Positions 15,263 through 16,720 of a stretch of 16,720 bases of DNA are shown here, one piece after another. The position numbers and the translations under genes are program-made. Origin of the DNA: Sporomusaceae bacterium (GTDB taxonomy: Bacteria > Bacillota_C > Negativicutes > Sporomusales_B > UBA7701). The notes below the pieces were generated by a model, which made no database searches, had not been told where the DNA came from, and was given only the letters and a program-made list of their open reading frames with translations. The stretch's first letter is position 1. Each line of letters starts with the position of its first letter. The stretch is taken from contig JALHDI010000109.1 of the NCBI GenBank assembly GCA_022839045.1, forward strand, positions 1 through 16,720. Direction: 5' to 3'.

Positions 15263-15547
15263 GTGCGGCTCAGCGATTTCACCGGCAAGGAAGTAATCAA
15301 TCTCGGCGACGGTGCGCGCCTCGGTTTCATCGAAGATTGCGATCTCCTGTTCGACGGCCGCACGGGACGGATAAACGCCCTGCTGCTGCCGAAGCGGGGC
15401 ATCCTCACGGCGCTGATGGGCGGCGACCGCACCCAGACGGTGCCCTGGCAGACCATCCGTCGCATCGGCGACGAGGTTATCATCGTCGATCTCAACAACG
15501 CCTACGAGCGGATGTTTCCCGTTCTCGGCCGCGATGGCGACGATTGA
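15263..15547 (+). CDS. ymxH: YlmC/YmxH family PRC-barrel protein
   Basis: PRC-barrel proteins of this family are small beta-barrels found in sporulating Firmicutes, next to mlpA in B. subtilis (ymxH). The 94-residue form begins at GTG 15263, five bases after AGGTGA, and starts with the family signature MRLSDFTGKEVINLGDGARLG. GRINALLLP and TVPWQTIRRIGDEVIIVDL follow the usual pattern. A GTG three codons upstream (15254) directly follows the previous stop and has a weaker ribosome site. Function is unknown beyond an association with sporulation loci. Its place before a dap gene preserves part of the B. subtilis order, but dpaA/dpaB, which follow ymxH there, are absent. Confidence 0.85.
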   Translation: MRLSDFTGKEVINLGDGARLGFIEDCDLLFDGRTGRINALLLPKRGILTALMGGDRTQTVPWQTIRRIGDEVIIVDLNNAYERMFPVLGRDGDD

Positions 15548-15586
15548 AGCGGTATACCCTGCGTTTTACCGGGCAAACTAACATTG

Positions 15587-15611
15587 AATGTCCAGTAATG
15601 TCATTTAATGT
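15587..15611 (+). repeat. Three AATGT direct repeats with a 10-bp period
   Basis: AATGT occurs at 15587-15591, 15597-15601 and 15607-15611, exactly ten bases apart. A mirrored ACATT stands at 15581-15585, giving ACATTgAATGT. The block ends two bases before the AGGAGG site of the stress-protein gene. One-turn spacing on one DNA face suggests a protein-binding site, but no regulator is known to me. Confidence 0.5.
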
Positions 15612-15627
15612 TAGGAGGAATCTGTCG

Positions 15628-16266
15628 ATGCCCAACCAGACCAGCACCCAGAATCAGGGACAAGCTACCAACCAGAACGTTCTGAGCGGCTATTCCAGCG
15701 GGATGATGACCGGCACCGGCGGCAACCAGACTGCCGCCGGGCAACTGACGAGCTCGCAGCAGGGCGGCGGCATGGGCAACCAGGCCGTTATCGGCGTGTT
15801 CGAATCGAAAAATCAGGCTGAGCAGGCAATCCAGGCTCTCCGCCAGCAGGGCTTCACGAACGAGAACATCAGCATCGTGACGAGGAAAGGCGGCCAGCAG
15901 AAAGGCGGCGAGTACGTCGAGGACGATATCACCGACGGCGCCCTCACCGGCGGCACTATCGGCGGAATCGGCGGCCTCATTCTCGGCGCCGGCGCTTTGG
16001 CCATCCCCGGCGTGGGGCCGATCGTGGCCGCCGGGCCGATCGCCGCGGCTCTGGGCGGCGCGGTGGCCGGCGGGGTGGCCGGCGGGCTGATCGACTGGGG
16101 CATCCCGGCGGAAGTCAGCCGCCGCTACGAGCAGCAGGTAGCCCAGGGAGGCATCCTGGCCGTCGTCCACACCGACAGCCAGAAGGTAAACCAGGCCGCT
16201 CAGATCCTGCGCCAGAGCGGCGCCAAAGATGTGGAAAGCCACAGCACCACCAAACGGCAGCAATAG
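15628..16266 (+). CDS. General stress-type protein with YflT-like domain and glycine-zipper segment
   Basis: The ATG at 15628 lies nine bases after AGGAGG and gives 212 residues; the longer open frame upstream overlaps ymxH and is not coding. Residues 1-50 are a Gln/Asn/Gly/Ser-rich, likely disordered tail. Residues 53-87 (VIGVFESKNQAEQAIQAL, FTNENISIVTRK) match the start of the YflT/general-stress-17M family. Residues about 104-155 are a Gly/Ala-rich hydrophobic glycine zipper (GGTIGGIGGLILGAGAL and later repeats) that could enter membranes. Residues 160-204 (ILAVVHTDSQKVNQAAQIL) repeat the ferredoxin-like pattern. Related proteins are induced by stress or sporulation; the exact role is unknown. 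Confidence 0.8.
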   Translation: MPNQTSTQNQGQATNQNVLSGYSSGMMTGTGGNQTAAGQLTSSQQGGGMGNQAVIGVFESKNQAEQAIQALRQQGFTNENISIVTRKGGQQKGGEYVEDDITDGALTGGTIGGIGGLILGAGALAIPGVGPIVAAGPIAAALGGAVAGGVAGGLIDWGIPAEVSRRYEQQVAQGGILAVVHTDSQKVNQAAQILRQSGAKDVESHSTTKRQQ

Positions 16267-16284
16267 TATCGCCGGAGAAACGGG

Positions 16285-16319
16285 AAGGCGGTTCCGCCCT
16301 TCGAGGACGGAACCGCCTT
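16285..16319 (+). terminator. Strong hairpin after the stress-protein gene
   Basis: AAGGCGGTTCCG (16285-16296) and CGGAACCGCCTT (16308-16319) are perfect 12-bp complements; CCT/AGG extends the stem around a TCG loop. No real T tract follows, so termination efficiency is uncertain. The hairpin could also protect the 3' end. Confidence 0.6.
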
Positions 16320-16351
16320 ACTGTGCGGCGGGAAACTTTTTCTTAAAAGCG

Positions 16352-16381
16352 TTGACAGCGCTGGAACCATTATTATACAAT
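16352..16381 (+). promoter_or_regulatory. Sigma-A promoter of the lysine riboswitch-dapB unit
   Basis: A perfect TTGACA (16352-16357) is followed after 18 bases by TACAAT (16376-16381), or after 16 by TATACA (16374-16379). Transcription would start near 16388, just before the aptamer. Confidence 0.82.
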
Positions 16382-16410
16382 GTACGTAAAATAAATAGAT
16401 TCCTGCGCAG

Positions 16411-16557
16411 GGAGTTAGAGGCGCGGGCAACAAGAGTACTTTCAGGGTAGAGTGGTGCCGCCGAAGCGGAAAATGCCGCCACGCATTTCCGCTGGGTTTG
16501 CACCGAACAGGTGCAAAACTGTCGCCAAAGCATGCTTTGGTGGAGCGCTATCTCTCC
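16411..16557 (+). promoter_or_regulatory. Lysine riboswitch (L-box) aptamer upstream of dapB
   Basis: The RNA follows the L-box consensus in order: GGAGTTAGAGGCGCG (P1 and J1/2), AAGAGTA in P2, GCCGCCGAAGC (J2/3), P3 GCGGAAAATGC/GCATTTCCGC, TGGG, P4 TTGCACC/GGTGCAA, ACTGTCG, P5 CCAAAG/CTTTGG, and the 3' signature TGGAGCGCTATCTC. P1 forms from GGAG/CTCC and TAG/CTA. L-box RNAs bind lysine and reduce expression of lysine/DAP genes, which fits dapB directly downstream. The P2 arm is about 33 nt between flanking signatures, compared with about 60 in B. subtilis lysC as I recall it. Confidence 0.92.
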
Positions 16558-16659
16558 TAGGTGAATTGAAAGACAGCGTTGTTTTTCATTTTCCTATGGA
16601 TGCTGCCGTTGATTACAGGCGGCCGGTGAGAGATAAGCTCGCCGGCTGCTCATATTTTT
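16549..16659 (+). terminator. Riboswitch-controlled attenuator (terminator and antiterminator)
   Basis: The terminator stem is 16619-16630 (GCGGCCGGTGAG) with 16638-16649, 12 bp with two G.T wobbles and a 7-base loop, followed by TATTTTT ending at 16659. The 3' strand of aptamer P1, TATCTCTC (16549-16556), is perfectly complementary to GAGAGATA (16628-16635) in the terminator arm and loop. Without lysine this pairing would block the terminator; lysine-stabilised P1 frees it. Lysine should therefore switch dapB transcription off. Confidence 0.85.
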
Positions 16660-16675
16660 CGGGAGGTGAGACACA

Positions 16676-16720
16676 ATGATAAGAGTCATGGTATGCGGCG
16701 CCTACGGCAAAATGGGCCGG
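16676..16720 (+). CDS. dapB: 4-hydroxy-tetrahydrodipicolinate reductase, N-terminal fragment
   Basis: Only 15 codons are in the window: MIRVMVCGAYGKMGR. The GAYGKMGR segment is the dinucleotide-binding GxxGxMG motif at the extreme N-terminus of DapB, which reduces dihydrodipicolinate precursors in lysine and meso-DAP synthesis. The ATG follows GGGAGGTGAG at a good distance. The lysine riboswitch and attenuator immediately upstream independently support the call. The gene continues past the window. Confidence 0.85.
   Translation, partial: MIRVMVCGAYGKMGR

Noticed and set aside
15337..15627. 97-codon extension of the stress-protein gene
   Set aside because: It overlaps the PRC-barrel gene in another frame; ATG 15628 has an AGGAGG site.
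1..16720. Mobile elements, CRISPR arrays, tRNA or rRNA genes, or a defence island
   Set aside because: No transposase or integrase motifs, no regularly spaced direct repeats of CRISPR type, and no tRNA- or rRNA-like sequence were found; genes are housekeeping, sporulation or cell wall.

Overview
The window is about 16.7 kb of GC-rich DNA. It probably comes from the chromosome of an endospore-forming Firmicute, most likely of the Negativicutes/Sporomusaceae type. The evidence is gene order: infB-rbfA-nrnA-truB-ribF-rpsO-pnp followed by ylxY, an M16 peptidase (mlpA/ymxG), a YlmC/YmxH PRC-barrel gene and a dap gene matches the Bacillus/Clostridia translation-to-sporulation neighbourhood. High GC with typical Firmicute ribosome binding sites and sigma-A promoters fits the high-GC Sporomusaceae. 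This taxonomic call is inference. No mobile element, tRNA, rRNA or CRISPR array was seen.

Layout. (1) 1-5150, plus strand: the 3' part of infB, then rbfA, nrnA, truB and ribF, closely spaced or overlapping. They cover translation initiation, 30S maturation, nanoRNA/pAp turnover, tRNA pseudouridylation and FMN/FAD synthesis. (2) 5151-7835: rpsO with its own promoter and a structured leader, a strong terminator, then pnp with a long inverted repeat in its leader and another strong terminator. (3) 7882-11033: ylxY, a 276-base structured gap, then a two-gene operon of secreted cell-wall hydrolases (GH18 and Amidase_3) that share an unusual N-terminal module, ending in a terminator. (4) 11152-13372: M16 peptidase, dut and a split-barrel flavoprotein, closed by a bidirectional terminator. 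(5) 13406-14780, minus strand: a secreted PGRP-type amidase and a 71-residue hypothetical protein upstream of it. (6) 14936-16319, plus strand: a small membrane protein, a YlmC/YmxH PRC-barrel protein and a YflT-like glycine-zipper stress protein, ending in a hairpin. (7) 16352-16720: sigma-A promoter, lysine riboswitch with transcription attenuator, and the first 15 codons of dapB.

Points most worth a second look: PNPase appears to have lost about 16 residues (two beta strands) of its KH domain in frame; the adjacent GH18 and amidase proteins share a hydrophobic module after the signal peptide; an unassigned foldable segment lies at 8641-8762; the lysine riboswitch has a shortened P2 arm and a readable antiterminator; three AATGT elements with an exact 10-bp period precede the stress gene; and three peptidoglycan-hydrolase genes sit inside a neighbourhood that is otherwise housekeeping and sporulation.
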